Positions 1-9,000 of a stretch of 64,000 nucleotides of DNA are shown here, one piece after another. The notes under the pieces are model-generated. The model made no database searches. It was not told the origin of the DNA and saw only the letters and a list, made by a program, of their open reading frames with translations. The stretch is from an uncultured bacterium (GTDB lineage: Bacteria; Cyanobacteriota; Vampirovibrionia; Gastranaerophilales; Gastranaerophilaceae), in NCBI GenBank assembly GCA_946636615.1, contig CAMPBE010000002.1:1-64000 (forward strand), given 5' to 3'. Position numbers and translations under genes: made by a program. Numbering within the stretch: position 1 is the stretch's first letter; every line of letters begins with the position of its first letter.

Positions 1-1163
1 TCGTTGTATCTTTTTTCTAAAAACGGGATAACTCCTAAATATCTGTGGTATTTGTCTTCATATCTGTGCGTACCAAATTTCATAACATGAAATTTTACAA
101 GATCATCACCACCGTATAAAATAATATTTTGTTCCTCTTTTTTTAATTTTTCAAAAGGTGTATCCATATTAATTCCGTAGTGTGAACATACAGATTTTAA
201 TACATCATCATAATATTGAGTAGAAGTTTTTGACCAAGGATAAATTGCCCCGTCATTTAATGATTTGGATTTATCGGGTACAATTAGATTAGGGTCTATC
301 ACGTAATCTGCACCTAAACCGGAACATCTTTCACAAGCTCCATACGGTGCATTAAAAGAAAAAATACGGGGAGCAAGTTCTTCAAAACTAATGTTACAAT
401 TAGGGCAGGCAAGCTTTTCGCTATATATTACTTCTCTATCTTCATTAACTATATCGGCTATAGCTATGCCGTCTGCTTTTTTTAATGCTATTTGTACACT
501 ATCTGCAATTCTTGATTGGGAGCTTTCTTTGACAACAATTCTGTCAACAACAACTGATATGTCGTGTTTTTTTGTTTTTGTAAGCTCAATTTCATCTTCA
601 TCAAGATTATAAACTTTGCCATCAACTTTTACACGTACAAAACCTTCTTGTCGGAGTTCTTCAAATGTTGAGGAGAATTCTCCTTTTTTGCCTCTTGCTA
701 TAGGCGCTAAAATTTGTATTTTTGTGCCTTCACCTAATTTTAAAATATTATTAACAATTTCATCAAGACTCTGTGGTTTTATGGGGGTTCCGCAATTAGG
801 ACAGTATGGTGTGCCGGCTCTTGCGTATAATAATCTTAGATAATCATAAATTTCAGTAACTGTTCCGACTGTTGAACGAGGGTTATTGCTTGTAGATTTT
901 TGATCAATTGATATTGCCGGTGAAAGTCCGTCAATATAATCAACATTCGGCTTATCCATTTGCCCTAAAAATTGTCTGGCATATGTTGAAAGACTCTCAA
1001 TATAACGTCTTTGACCTTCAGCAAAAATTGTATCAAAGGCAAGTGAGGATTTTCCAGAACCGGATACACCCGTAAAAACGATTAATTCATTTTTCGGTAA
1101 TTTAATTGATACATCTTTTAAATTATGTTCTCTAGCCCGTTGTACGGTTATTGTGTCTATCAT
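1..1163 (-). CDS. uvrA: UvrA, excinuclease ABC subunit A (N-terminal part; cut by window edge)
   Basis: This is the damage-recognition ATPase of UvrABC nucleotide excision repair. Only the first ~387 residues are present; the rest lies beyond base 1. Translating the minus strand gives a start MIDTITVQRAREHNLKDV and a Walker A loop GVSGSGKSS at about residues 32-40, followed by the family stretch ending in YARQFLGQMDKPNVDYIDGL. A zinc module is seen as CPNC and, about 30 residues later, CERC. The ATG at 1163 has no Shine-Dalgarno sequence. A -10-like TAATGT ends 7 nt upstream with TTGAAA 18 bp further up, so the mRNA may be leaderless. It is divergent from the EamA transporter with a 73-bp gap. 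Identity is certain; completeness cannot be judged. Confidence 0.97.
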   Translation of the reverse strand, partial: MIDTITVQRAREHNLKDVSIKLPKNELIVFTGVSGSGKSSLAFDTIFAEGQRRYIESLSTYARQFLGQMDKPNVDYIDGLSPAISIDQKSTSNNPRSTVGTVTEIYDYLRLLYARAGTPYCPNCGTPIKPQSLDEIVNNILKLGEGTKIQILAPIARGKKGEFSSTFEELRQEGFVRVKVDGKVYNLDEDEIELTKTKKHDISVVVDRIVVKESSQSRIADSVQIALKKADGIAIADIVNEDREVIYSEKLACPNCNISFEELAPRIFSFNAPYGACERCSGLGADYVIDPNLIVPDKSKSLNDGAIYPWSKTSTQYYDDVLKSVCSHYGINMDTPFEKLKKEEQNIILYGGDDLVKFHVMKFGTHRYEDKYHRYLGVIPFLEKRYN

Positions 1164-1170
1164 AATAAGA

Positions 1171-1200
1171 ACATTATTGCATATAAAAATTGATTTTCAA
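1171..1200 (-). promoter_or_regulatory. Predicted uvrA promoter, leaderless type
   Basis: Read on the minus strand: TTGAAA (1200-1195), an 18-bp spacer, TAATGT (1176-1171), then 7 nt to the ATG. No ribosome-binding site follows. This is inferred from motif and spacing only. Confidence 0.35.
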
Positions 1201-1224
1201 ATATAATAAAATTGAATTTTAAGT

Positions 1225-1230
1225 TATTAT
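1225..1230 (+). promoter_or_regulatory. -10 element of the EamA gene, leaderless type
   Basis: TATTAT at 1225-1230 is followed by exactly 6 nt and then the ATG at 1237. There is no Shine-Dalgarno sequence and no convincing -35 hexamer. The same geometry recurs at many genes in the window. Confidence 0.4.
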
Positions 1231-1236
1231 ATTTAT

Positions 1237-2091
1237 ATGATTTACATTTTTGTAATTTTAGCTATTATATTGAGAATTTTTACAAATTCAGCTACAAATG
1301 TTTTTCAAAAACGATTAGCAGCGAATGGAGAACCACCTGTTGGTATAAATTTTTTAGTTTATTTTATATTGGCTTTTTTTTCTGTTCCGATAATTTTGCT
1401 CAATATTGAATTTGCTTTAAATTGGGAATTTTATATATATGCAGTTTTAGGTGGAATTTGTGGAGCTTTATGTAACTGTTTTATGGTGCTTGCGTTGGAA
1501 AAGGGACAACTGTCTGTTTTAGGACCTATAAATTCATACAAAGCAATAATCGGACTTTTATTTGGAATAATAATTTTGAAAGAATATCCTAGTGTCTATG
1601 GTTTAGCTGGCATGTTTTTGATTATATTAGGAACTTATTTTATACTTGATAAACCAAGTGATATTTTTAAAAAAGACATATTGTTCAGATTTTTAGCTCT
1701 TATATTTTCTGCAATTGAAGCAGTTTTTATAAAGAAAGTAATTTTGATTTCCTCAATAAGTATTTCTTTTGCTGTATCTAGTGTTTTGGGTGCTTTATTC
1801 TCTTATATTATATATAAATTGTTTAACAAAACTACTTTTAATTTAAAAGAGAAGTTACTTATGTCAGATTTGTGGAGTACTGCAGTTTGTTTTGGACTTA
1901 TGACATTTGCTACAGCTTTTGTATTTAAGTTTATGAATGTAGGATATGCTCTTTCTCTATTTCAAATATCTGTTATATTGAATGTTTTTCTTGGGTATAA
2001 GTTGTTCAAAGAACAAAACCTGCACAAAAAATTGGCAGGTTCTGTAATTATTTTAATAGGTTCAGCATTAATTTTCTTGCTTGGATATTAG
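1237..2091 (+). CDS. EamA/DMT-family transporter, 10 TM segments
   Basis: A 284-residue, almost entirely hydrophobic protein with about ten membrane segments in two similar halves, the usual size and shape of the drug/metabolite (EamA) transporter superfamily. The GxxxGxxxxxxLxxxL spacing around AVLGGICGALCNCF and the segment ALEKGQLSVLGPINSYKAIIG match the conserved helix 3-4 region, and the closing helix SVIILIGSALIFLL is typical. Substrate cannot be deduced; relatives export amino acids, metabolites or sugars. The start is the first ATG after the -10-like TATTAT and lacks a ribosome-binding site. Its stop codon overlaps the stop of the convergent gene by 4 nt. Function as an inner-membrane permease is secure at superfamily level only. 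Confidence 0.85.
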   Translation: MIYIFVILAIILRIFTNSATNVFQKRLAANGEPPVGINFLVYFILAFFSVPIILLNIEFALNWEFYIYAVLGGICGALCNCFMVLALEKGQLSVLGPINSYKAIIGLLFGIIILKEYPSVYGLAGMFLIILGTYFILDKPSDIFKKDILFRFLALIFSAIEAVFIKKVILISSISISFAVSSVLGALFSYIIYKLFNKTTFNLKEKLLMSDLWSTAVCFGLMTFATAFVFKFMNVGYALSLFQISVILNVFLGYKLFKEQNLHKKLAGSVIILIGSALIFLLGY

Positions 2092-2396
2092 TGTAAATAT
2101 TTTATTTTTATTTGTCCGTTTTCTTCTACAAATGCAGAATTTGTATTACGAATCATTTGCTGAACAACGGGTTGATGAGCATTTTGAATTGGATTTTCTT
2201 TTTCAAAACGTTGTTTTTCTTCTGACACTTCTTTCATATCGTTAAGTTCACGCATTCTAAAATACTGATCTTCCATAGATTGCATATCATGCCCTTGCAT
2301 TGTTCCCATGTTTATAATTTCTGGCATAATTGGAGCTTCTGCAAGCACCGGAAGTGTTGAAAAAGCTAAAATCAATGTGATGAAAAGTTTTTTCAT
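2088..2396 (-). CDS. Small exported protein of unknown function
   Basis: 102 residues. The N-terminus has a type I signal peptide (KK, then FITLILAFSTLPVLA, cleavage expected after VLA/EA). The mature part is charged and methionine-rich (MPEIINMGTMQGHDMQSMEDQYFRM) and probably helical. A good Shine-Dalgarno (AAGGAG) precedes the ATG. It follows the SIMPL-domain gene by 14 nt on the same strand, so the two are probably one transcript. I recognise no family; periplasmic or outer-membrane location is inferred from the signal sequence. Confidence 0.7.
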   Translation of the reverse strand: MKKLFITLILAFSTLPVLAEAPIMPEIINMGTMQGHDMQSMEDQYFRMRELNDMKEVSEEKQRFEKENPIQNAHQPVVQQMIRNTNSAFVEENGQIKIKYLH

Positions 2397-2410
2397 AATT
2401 TAATTCTCCT

Positions 2411-3130
2411 TTATTTTATGCGGAATACGACATTGGCAACCGCAGTAACCTTTTTCTCAATAGTTGAAGTATCGTTTATACCCATATCTGAAACGTTAGT
2501 AGAATCAGCAGGTGTAATTTGGAATACTCCCATTTGCACAGATTGAATTTTGCCGGGATGATTGTGTGTTGCTTTTAGCATAGCACCAGCTCTGTCTTTT
2601 GCATCTTTTGTTGCATCTTCTAATAACTCAACTTTCAAATCACTTAACTTAGAATAAAAATATTCTGTGCTGGTGATATTTATATCTATACCTTGATTTA
2701 GAAGACTTTGTATGTCTGATGATATTTCTTTTATGGTTTTTACGTCATTTGATTTTATTACAATTGGTTGTGATAAATTGTAATATGCGACATCATTTGT
2801 CATGTTGCCGTTAGCACTGTATCTGTATGTATTATAACCATTTGTTGCTTTTATTTCGATATCTTTTATGCCCTTATCTTCGAGATATTTTTTTACAATA
2901 GGCATTTGAGTTTTTACAAGATTGTATGCTTGTTGTTTGTCGGCCTTTTTGGCTTCAATTTCAAATTCCAATCTCGCAGAATCGGATTCAACTATTTTGT
3001 ATGCAGAACCTGTAACAGAAATTTTATCATTGGATATATTTTTTGTTGCAAGGTTTACTGATAAAATTAATCCCAATGCCAATAATAATCCCAAAGAAAC
3101 AATTTGCAATTTCTCAACTTTTTCAAACAT
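2411..3130 (-). CDS. SIMPL-domain (DUF541/YggE-like) protein, membrane-anchored
   Basis: 239 residues from the ATG at 3130, chosen because AAGGAG lies 8 nt upstream; an ATG 10 codons earlier has no such site. One N-terminal membrane segment (LQIVSLGLLLALGLILSVNLA) anchors a periplasmic domain beginning ISVTGSAYKIVESDSARLEFEIEAKK, the pattern of the SIMPL/YggE family. The family is built of a BP26-like barrel-forming fold and is linked to oxidative-stress tolerance in some bacteria, but its biochemical role is not settled. It probably forms a two-gene unit with the exported protein downstream at 2088-2396. Family assignment is good; function is open. Confidence 0.8.
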   Translation of the reverse strand: MFEKVEKLQIVSLGLLLALGLILSVNLATKNISNDKISVTGSAYKIVESDSARLEFEIEAKKADKQQAYNLVKTQMPIVKKYLEDKGIKDIEIKATNGYNTYRYSANGNMTNDVAYYNLSQPIVIKSNDVKTIKEISSDIQSLLNQGIDINITSTEYFYSKLSDLKVELLEDATKDAKDRAGAMLKATHNHPGKIQSVQMGVFQITPADSTNVSDMGINDTSTIEKKVTAVANVVFRIK

Positions 3131-3186
3131 TATTTTCTCCTTATAAGCTATATTTAACATTATAACCCTAATCTTGTAAAAATCAA

Positions 3187-3215
3187 TTGCACTATAAAAA
3201 AAAATGTGATATTAT
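3187..3215 (+). promoter_or_regulatory. gdhA promoter (sigma-70 type, extended -10)
   Basis: TTGCAC (3187-3192), 17-bp spacer, TATTAT (3210-3215) preceded by TG one base upstream (TGATATTAT). The transcript would start near 3222, leaving a short leader that carries AGAGG before the ATG at 3237. Confidence 0.6.
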
Positions 3216-3236
3216 TTTTTTCACAAGAGGTAAAAT

Positions 3237-4589
3237 ATGAATAATTATTTGGAAAAAGTATTAGCAGAAGTAAAAACAAAAAACTGTAACGAACCTGAGT
3301 TTATTCAGGCAGTGGATGAAGTATTATCAACTTTGGAACCGGTTATAAACAAACACCCTGAATATGAGCAAATAGCATTATTAGAAAGAATGGTTGAACC
3401 TGAAAGGTTAATATCATTTAGAGTTCCTTATGTTAATGATGAAGGAAAAACTATAGTTCATAGAGGTTATAGGGTTCAATTTAGCAGTCTTATAGGCCCA
3501 TACAAAGGTGGGTTGAGATTTCACGAAAGTGTAAATCAAAGTATTATGAAGTTTTTAGGATTTGAACAAATATTTAAAAACGCTTTAACAGGTTTGCCAA
3601 TCGGTGGAGGTAAGGGCGGAAGCGATTTTGATCCAAAAGGGAAATCGGATAATGAAATTATGAGATTTTGTCAAAGCTTTATGACTGAACTGCAAAGGCA
3701 TATAGGGCAGGATGTCGATGTTCCTGCAGGTGACATTGGTGTTGGCGAAAGAGAAATAGGCTATCTGTTTGGTCAGTATAAAAGAATCAGAGATGCTTAT
3801 GAAGGTGGTGTTTTGACAGGAAAAGGACTTTCATATGGTGGTTCTCTTGCAAGAAAGGAAGCTACAGGATTTGGTCTGATTTATTTTATGCGTGAAATGC
3901 TTAAAGCCAACGGTAATCAATCTTTGCAAGGTAAAACAGTTACAATTTCGGGTGCAGGTAATGTTGCAATTTATGCTTGTCAAAAAGCTCAGGAATATGG
4001 TGCTAATGTAGTTGCGATGAGTGATTCAAAGGGCTGTATTTATGACAAAAATGGAATTGATTTAGATTGTGTCAAACAAATAAAAGAAGTTGAAAGAGGC
4101 AGAATTTCTGATTATTTAAAGTGTCATTCGGATGCTGAATATTATGAAAGAACATCAGATGATTCTCCAATATGGAACATAAAAGCTGATATAATTTTGC
4201 CTTGTGCAACTCAAAACGAAGTTACACTAAATTCTGCAAAAAAACTTGTTGAAAATGGCGTTTTTGCTGTTGGAGAAGGTGCAAATATGCCTTGTACAAA
4301 GGAAGCTACAGAATATTTCTTAGAAAAAGGCGTTTTGGTTGCTCCTGCAAAAGCTTCTAATGCCGGTGGTGTGGCTACTTCTGCAATAGAAATGAGTCAA
4401 AATAGTATGAGATACTATATGACTTTTGAAGAGGTAGATGCAAAATTAAATAATATTATGGTTAATATATTTAATTCCTGTAAATCTGCTGCGGAACAAT
4501 ACGGTTTAGGTAACAATTATGTTGCCGGTGCAAATATTGCAGCATTTAGAAAGCTTGCAAAAGCAATGAAAGCGCAAGGAATAGTATAA
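3237..4589 (+). CDS. gdhA: NADP-type glutamate dehydrogenase
   Basis: 450 residues, the standard length of the hexameric enzyme that interconverts 2-oxoglutarate plus ammonium and glutamate. Visible signatures are PYKGGLRFHESV with a conserved lysine near residue 90, GGGKGGSDFDPKGKSD near 123-138, DVPAGDIGVGEREIGYL, and the dinucleotide-fold motif SGAGNVA near 238-244. The C-terminal region PAKASNAGGVATSAIEMSQN is also characteristic. The 450-aa length and the KGG context fit the assimilatory NADP(H) group, although cofactor choice is not proven from sequence. The start ATG has AGAGG 7 nt upstream and follows a well-formed promoter. The gene stands alone and ends at a strong terminator. Confidence 0.96.
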   Translation: MNNYLEKVLAEVKTKNCNEPEFIQAVDEVLSTLEPVINKHPEYEQIALLERMVEPERLISFRVPYVNDEGKTIVHRGYRVQFSSLIGPYKGGLRFHESVNQSIMKFLGFEQIFKNALTGLPIGGGKGGSDFDPKGKSDNEIMRFCQSFMTELQRHIGQDVDVPAGDIGVGEREIGYLFGQYKRIRDAYEGGVLTGKGLSYGGSLARKEATGFGLIYFMREMLKANGNQSLQGKTVTISGAGNVAIYACQKAQEYGANVVAMSDSKGCIYDKNGIDLDCVKQIKEVERGRISDYLKCHSDAEYYERTSDDSPIWNIKADIILPCATQNEVTLNSAKKLVENGVFAVGEGANMPCTKEATEYFLEKGVLVAPAKASNAGGVATSAIEMSQNSMRYYMTFEEVDAKLNNIMVNIFNSCKSAAEQYGLGNNYVAGANIAAFRKLAKAMKAQGIV

Positions 4590-4602
4590 CTAGAATTTGG
4601 AT

Positions 4603-4640
4603 TAAAAAAGCTACTGAAAATATTTTCAGTAGCTTTTTTA
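4603..4640 (+). terminator. Intrinsic terminator after gdhA (bidirectional)
   Basis: A long stem, AAAAAGCTACTGAAAA paired with TTTTCAGTAGCTTTTT, around a two-base turn. A-tract and T-tract on both sides let it serve gdhA and the convergent gene at 4657-5094. Confidence 0.85.
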
Positions 4641-4656
4641 GTGGTTATAAATTTTT

Positions 4657-5094
4657 CTAAAATAACTTTTTTGCTCTGACGCATGCTTGAGGATCTTTTT
4701 TGGCTAGAGCCGACATGTTATATTTACAGTATTCATCTATTATTTCTTTATATGAGCTTAATTTACTTGCATTCAATCTGGCAGACAGGTTAGCTTTATT
4801 TATCATAAAATCCTGACTAGAATTTTGTAAACTGCTTGCACTGTTTGGATATATAATGCTTAAAACTCTTTCTCTTTCTGATTCAAAATCAGTACATGAA
4901 CTTCTTAGGTGGTTAGAAAATCTAGTGTCTGCCTTAAAATTTTCCGCATAAGCTGAACAAGTTTTGAAATAAGCACTGTTATTTTGTCGCATTCTACTTA
5001 TTGCAGCCTGTCTTACGTTGGAGCTTTGAGAGGCGCTGAGTGCCATTTGAGATGTTAAACAACCAACAATTAATAATAAAAATATCTTTTTCAT
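4657..5094 (-). CDS. Small exported protein, possibly a lipoprotein
   Basis: 145 residues. The N-terminus MKKIFLLLIVGCLTSQMALS could be read in two ways: IVGC fits a lipobox with Cys12 lipidated, or ALS/AS fits ordinary signal-peptidase cleavage. The mature part is helical, serine- and asparagine-rich, with four further cysteines (positions near 46, 67, 127 and 138) that could form disulfides in the periplasm. No family recognised. It lies 29 nt downstream of the kinase-like gene on the same strand and converges on gdhA across the shared terminator. Confidence 0.65.
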   Translation of the reverse strand: MKKIFLLLIVGCLTSQMALSASQSSNVRQAAISRMRQNNSAYFKTCSAYAENFKADTRFSNHLRSSCTDFESERERVLSIIYPNSASSLQNSSQDFMINKANLSARLNASKLSSYKEIIDEYCKYNMSALAKKDPQACVRAKKLF

Positions 5095-5123
5095 AGTAAT
5101 AGTATAGTACCAAAAATTTCTAA

Positions 5124-5858
5124 TTACCGCAAATTGTTTACATTAATTAAAGGAATTTTGATGGTAAATTTATTATCTTTACCATAATTATTGCTTGTAA
5201 TTGTACCTTTATGTGCTGTAATAATTTGTTTTGCCAGATATATACCTAAATTGCATCCGACTTTATCCATTCGGTGTTGAGATAAATTGTTAAATATGGT
5301 TTCAAGTTTTTCTTGTGAAAAATAAGGACTTTCAAAGGACAATGAGATACATATATAGTCTTCTATATCGAAAATTCTGCATAAAAGTTCAGAATTTTTG
5401 ACTGCGTTTGATATGCAATAATCTACGATGTATTCAAAAGCATGAGCAAGTTGAAATTTATCGGCTTTTATTATCGGATAGTAGGATTCATTTTTTATAA
5501 TAATTTTTAGATTTTTGTCTATTATATTAGGATTTGATTTATTGAATTGTTTTTCAATTAATTTTACAAAATTGATATGTTCTAAATCTAATACCATTTT
5601 TTTGTTTTCGTATTTATATGCAGACAATATTTCAGATAACATTTCGTACATAGAACGACAAGAGTCTAATGTGAGTCCTACAATTTCTTTTTGTCCATTG
5701 TTAAGTTTCCCCATTTTTTCTTCAATGAGAAGTTCAAGAGCTCTTATTTGAGCAATTACAGGAATTTTTAAATCATGATTTATGGCTGAAATGAATGTTT
5801 CCCTTTGTAAAAATGCTATTTTTTCAAAATTAATGTTTATTACATTTTCAGATTTCAT
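5124..5858 (-). CDS. Degenerate sensor histidine kinase-like protein (soluble)
   Basis: 244 residues with a HisKA-like helix pair and a HATPase-like domain but no membrane segment or sensor domain. His28 sits in INHDLKIPV, the phospho-acceptor H-box. The N-box is partly kept (FEYIVDYCISNAVKNS, residues 141-156, with only the second Asn). The G1 DxGxG motif is not seen; the corresponding stretch reads SFESPYFSQEKLETIF. A G2-like GCNLGIYLAK follows at 201-210. ATP binding is therefore doubtful. No response regulator is adjacent. It may be an active but diverged kinase, a phosphatase or a scaffold. The upstream gap to the asmA-like gene is 150 bp, divergent. Confidence 0.7.
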   Translation of the reverse strand: MKSENVININFEKIAFLQRETFISAINHDLKIPVIAQIRALELLIEEKMGKLNNGQKEIVGLTLDSCRSMYEMLSEILSAYKYENKKMVLDLEHINFVKLIEKQFNKSNPNIIDKNLKIIIKNESYYPIIKADKFQLAHAFEYIVDYCISNAVKNSELLCRIFDIEDYICISLSFESPYFSQEKLETIFNNLSQHRMDKVGCNLGIYLAKQIITAHKGTITSNNYGKDNKFTIKIPLINVNNLR

Positions 5859-6008
5859 ACAAACCCGCTTTCGACTATATATAAATATAAATTATTATTT
5901 ATACTTTTTCGATTGCCTATGTCGGCTATTTGGAAATTACAAAACGTTATAAAATATTGAAATGATGTTGTGTATGTATTATTCTAAACATCAAAAGAGG
6001 GATAATTT

Positions 6009-9000
6009 ATGAAAAAATTTTTAATATATTTAGGATGGGTATTTGTCTCATTATTGGTTATTTTGTATTTAGCTTTTTTGTTTGTTTTACCAAATGTTGT
6101 GGATTTAAATAAGTATTTGCCCGATATTCAAAAAATAGTAAAAGAACAATCAAATATTGATATTTTTATAGATAATCCTAAAATAAGTACGAACTATCTT
6201 TTGCAGGCAGGTATAAAAACAGGCAAAATAATAGCAAAATTGCCTGATGGTTCAACTATATTGGAAACTGATGGTGTTAAAGTTAGAGTATCAATTCCTA
6301 ATTTGATATTTTTGAGAATAAAAGCTTCGTGTGTTGATATAAAAGATTTGAAAATAAATTTGGATATTGCAAATGGAGAACAATTTAAAGTTGTTACACT
6401 GATTGAAAATATATTAAATTCAAAGAAAAATGAGCCCGCACCGGAAGAAGAAAAACCCCTGCCTTTTAATCCTGAAAATATAAAAATAATTGTTCCAAAC
6501 GCAAAAATTTCAAAATATGATGTATTAGTAAATGATTTAAAAACGGGGCATAATCTGGAATTAAAAGGGGATAAACTTAATGTAGGTTATTTTAATAACG
6601 AAAAAGCAAAAGTTAAAACAAAAGCTGTAATACTTTCAGATAATGAAGATAAAATAGTTGCAAATTTGGATATAGATTCAATAATTCCGGAACCAAAGCC
6701 AAAAGATTTGGATGATGATCCTGCGGAAAAGATAGAATTGCCTTTTGTAAATCCTGTTCTTATGTACAGAACATATGATGCAAAATCTAATATTAACGCA
6801 AAATTAAAGATTAGAAATAATAAAAACAGCAAAGGTTATAAGATTAAGGGTAGTCTTTTAATTGATGATATTACAATGAATTTTTCAGGTTATCAATTAC
6901 CTCTTTCATATATAAAGGCTAAATTTATCCGAGACTTTGCGTATATTGATACAAATTTGACTATAGCAAAAGATCAATCAATAAATCTATTTGGTAAAAT
7001 AGGGTATGGAAAAGAACCAAAAGCAGATATATCCTTGTTTACTGATAAGATATATTTTAACGATATGGTTATTTTGGCAAAAGCTGTTTTTGATACTTTG
7101 CATATAAAAAATAATTTGTCATCAATAAAGGCTCAAGGATATTGGATTGGCAGAACTAAAATAAAAACAGATTTTAAAAAAATTAAATCAAACGGGTGTA
7201 TAATTGCTCGTGACGGTAATATCACTAATGGTGCTACAAAACTTGTGTTTGATAAAATAAGGGCTAATTTAATATTTGAAGATAATAAATTGCAAATCCT
7301 TGATACAAGAACATATATAAATGGAGGAATATTAAGAGCTGAAGGGTCAATAGATACAGATTCATTTTCAGATATAAAAATTCACTCAGAAAAACTCCCT
7401 ATTCCGGGACTGTTTTCAGCATTTGCGCCTGCAGATTTAAAACGTTCAATAGCATTAACAAATGGTGAAATATCTATTGATGCTGTTATTCAAGGGAAAT
7501 TAAAAGAAGCTATTGCTCGTGCAAATGTTCTTATGAATAATTTAACATTAAGAAATGATTCTGTTGTTCTTAATAATGAAAAACTAGTTGCCGGTGTTGT
7601 AACTGACTTAAAAACTGTTGACGGTAATATTGCAAATAAAAATTTGACAGTAACATTACCTCAGACAAATTCAAAAATTCAAAATCCTAATTTAACAATA
7701 AAATTAACAGAACAAGATATAAATATAATGCCATTTAATTTGTTGATAAATTCATCTTCTAAAATAGGTTTGTCAGGGTATTTGAATAATTATGCATCAA
7801 AACCGGATTTAAATATTTTTGCTGACGGTTTGTTAAATGCCAGAGATTTAAGAAAGTTTGCAGGAGATGCAGCTGCTCCTTTTATTGCGGCAGAAGGGAA
7901 TTTGCCGGTAAAAGCTGAAATAAAAGGTGATAACAGAAAGCAATCCGTTGTACTTCAAATAAAATCGGACAACCAAAATTATATTACTCCTGTTGATGTT
8001 CAAATGATGCATGGAAAAAACAGTATATTGCAGGCAAAAATAGATAAGACAAAAGATAAATTGCATATCAGACAAACCGGATTTTATACAAATACCGGCG
8101 AGTTTACAAATGAATTAAACGACAATATCAAAAATTCTGAAAAAATTGCGGAGATTTCAGGCACAATTGTAAGACTAAATACAGATACTCCTTTTATAAA
8201 TATGATAAAATTAGAAATTCCAAATGATATAAATGCAAAATTTACTGCATTTAGAAATTCTTCATTTAAAATAAAGGGAGATTTGTTATTGTTCGGAAAG
8301 TTAGCTTCTCCGATCATGAGAGGTAATTTTAGGATTTTTGATCTAAGAATTCCTGAAATTTTGACATCTATGAATGAAGCTGAAATCAATCTTATAGGAA
8401 AGAATATAAATCTGGATGTAAGAAGACTTCTTTTAAACGATTCAGATGTTAATATAAATTTAAGAACTGATATAAATCCTCATCCTGTGTTTACTATTTC
8501 AAGATTAGATTTAAATTCGAGATTTATTGATATAGATAAACTGCTTAAAGTTCCTGAAGCTTTAAACAAATATTTAGCTAAACCGTCAGGAAATAAGACA
8601 AATGAACCTACAGATATTCCTGTTCTTCTTCGAAACGGACGTATAAGCATAAGAGAATTAAAGTCTGGTTCAATCAGAGCAACAAATACATCAGGTAGAA
8701 TATCTTTGAACAATAATAATTTCTTTTTGAATAATCTTGATACAAGAGTTTTTGATGGTAGCGTAAACGGTGATATAACTGTTAATTTATTATCAATGCT
8801 TATTGATATTAAAACGATTGGTAGCAACTTGAACGTTGAAAAAGCATTAATAGATTTGGCAAATGTGAAAGATGCTATAACAGGAACTATGAGTTTTAAT
8901 ACTGATATAAAAATTGGTGGATCTACACCTGAAGAAATGATGAAAAATTTAAATGGTGTAGTTGTATTTTCAATATCTGATGGTCAACTTGGACCGTTTG

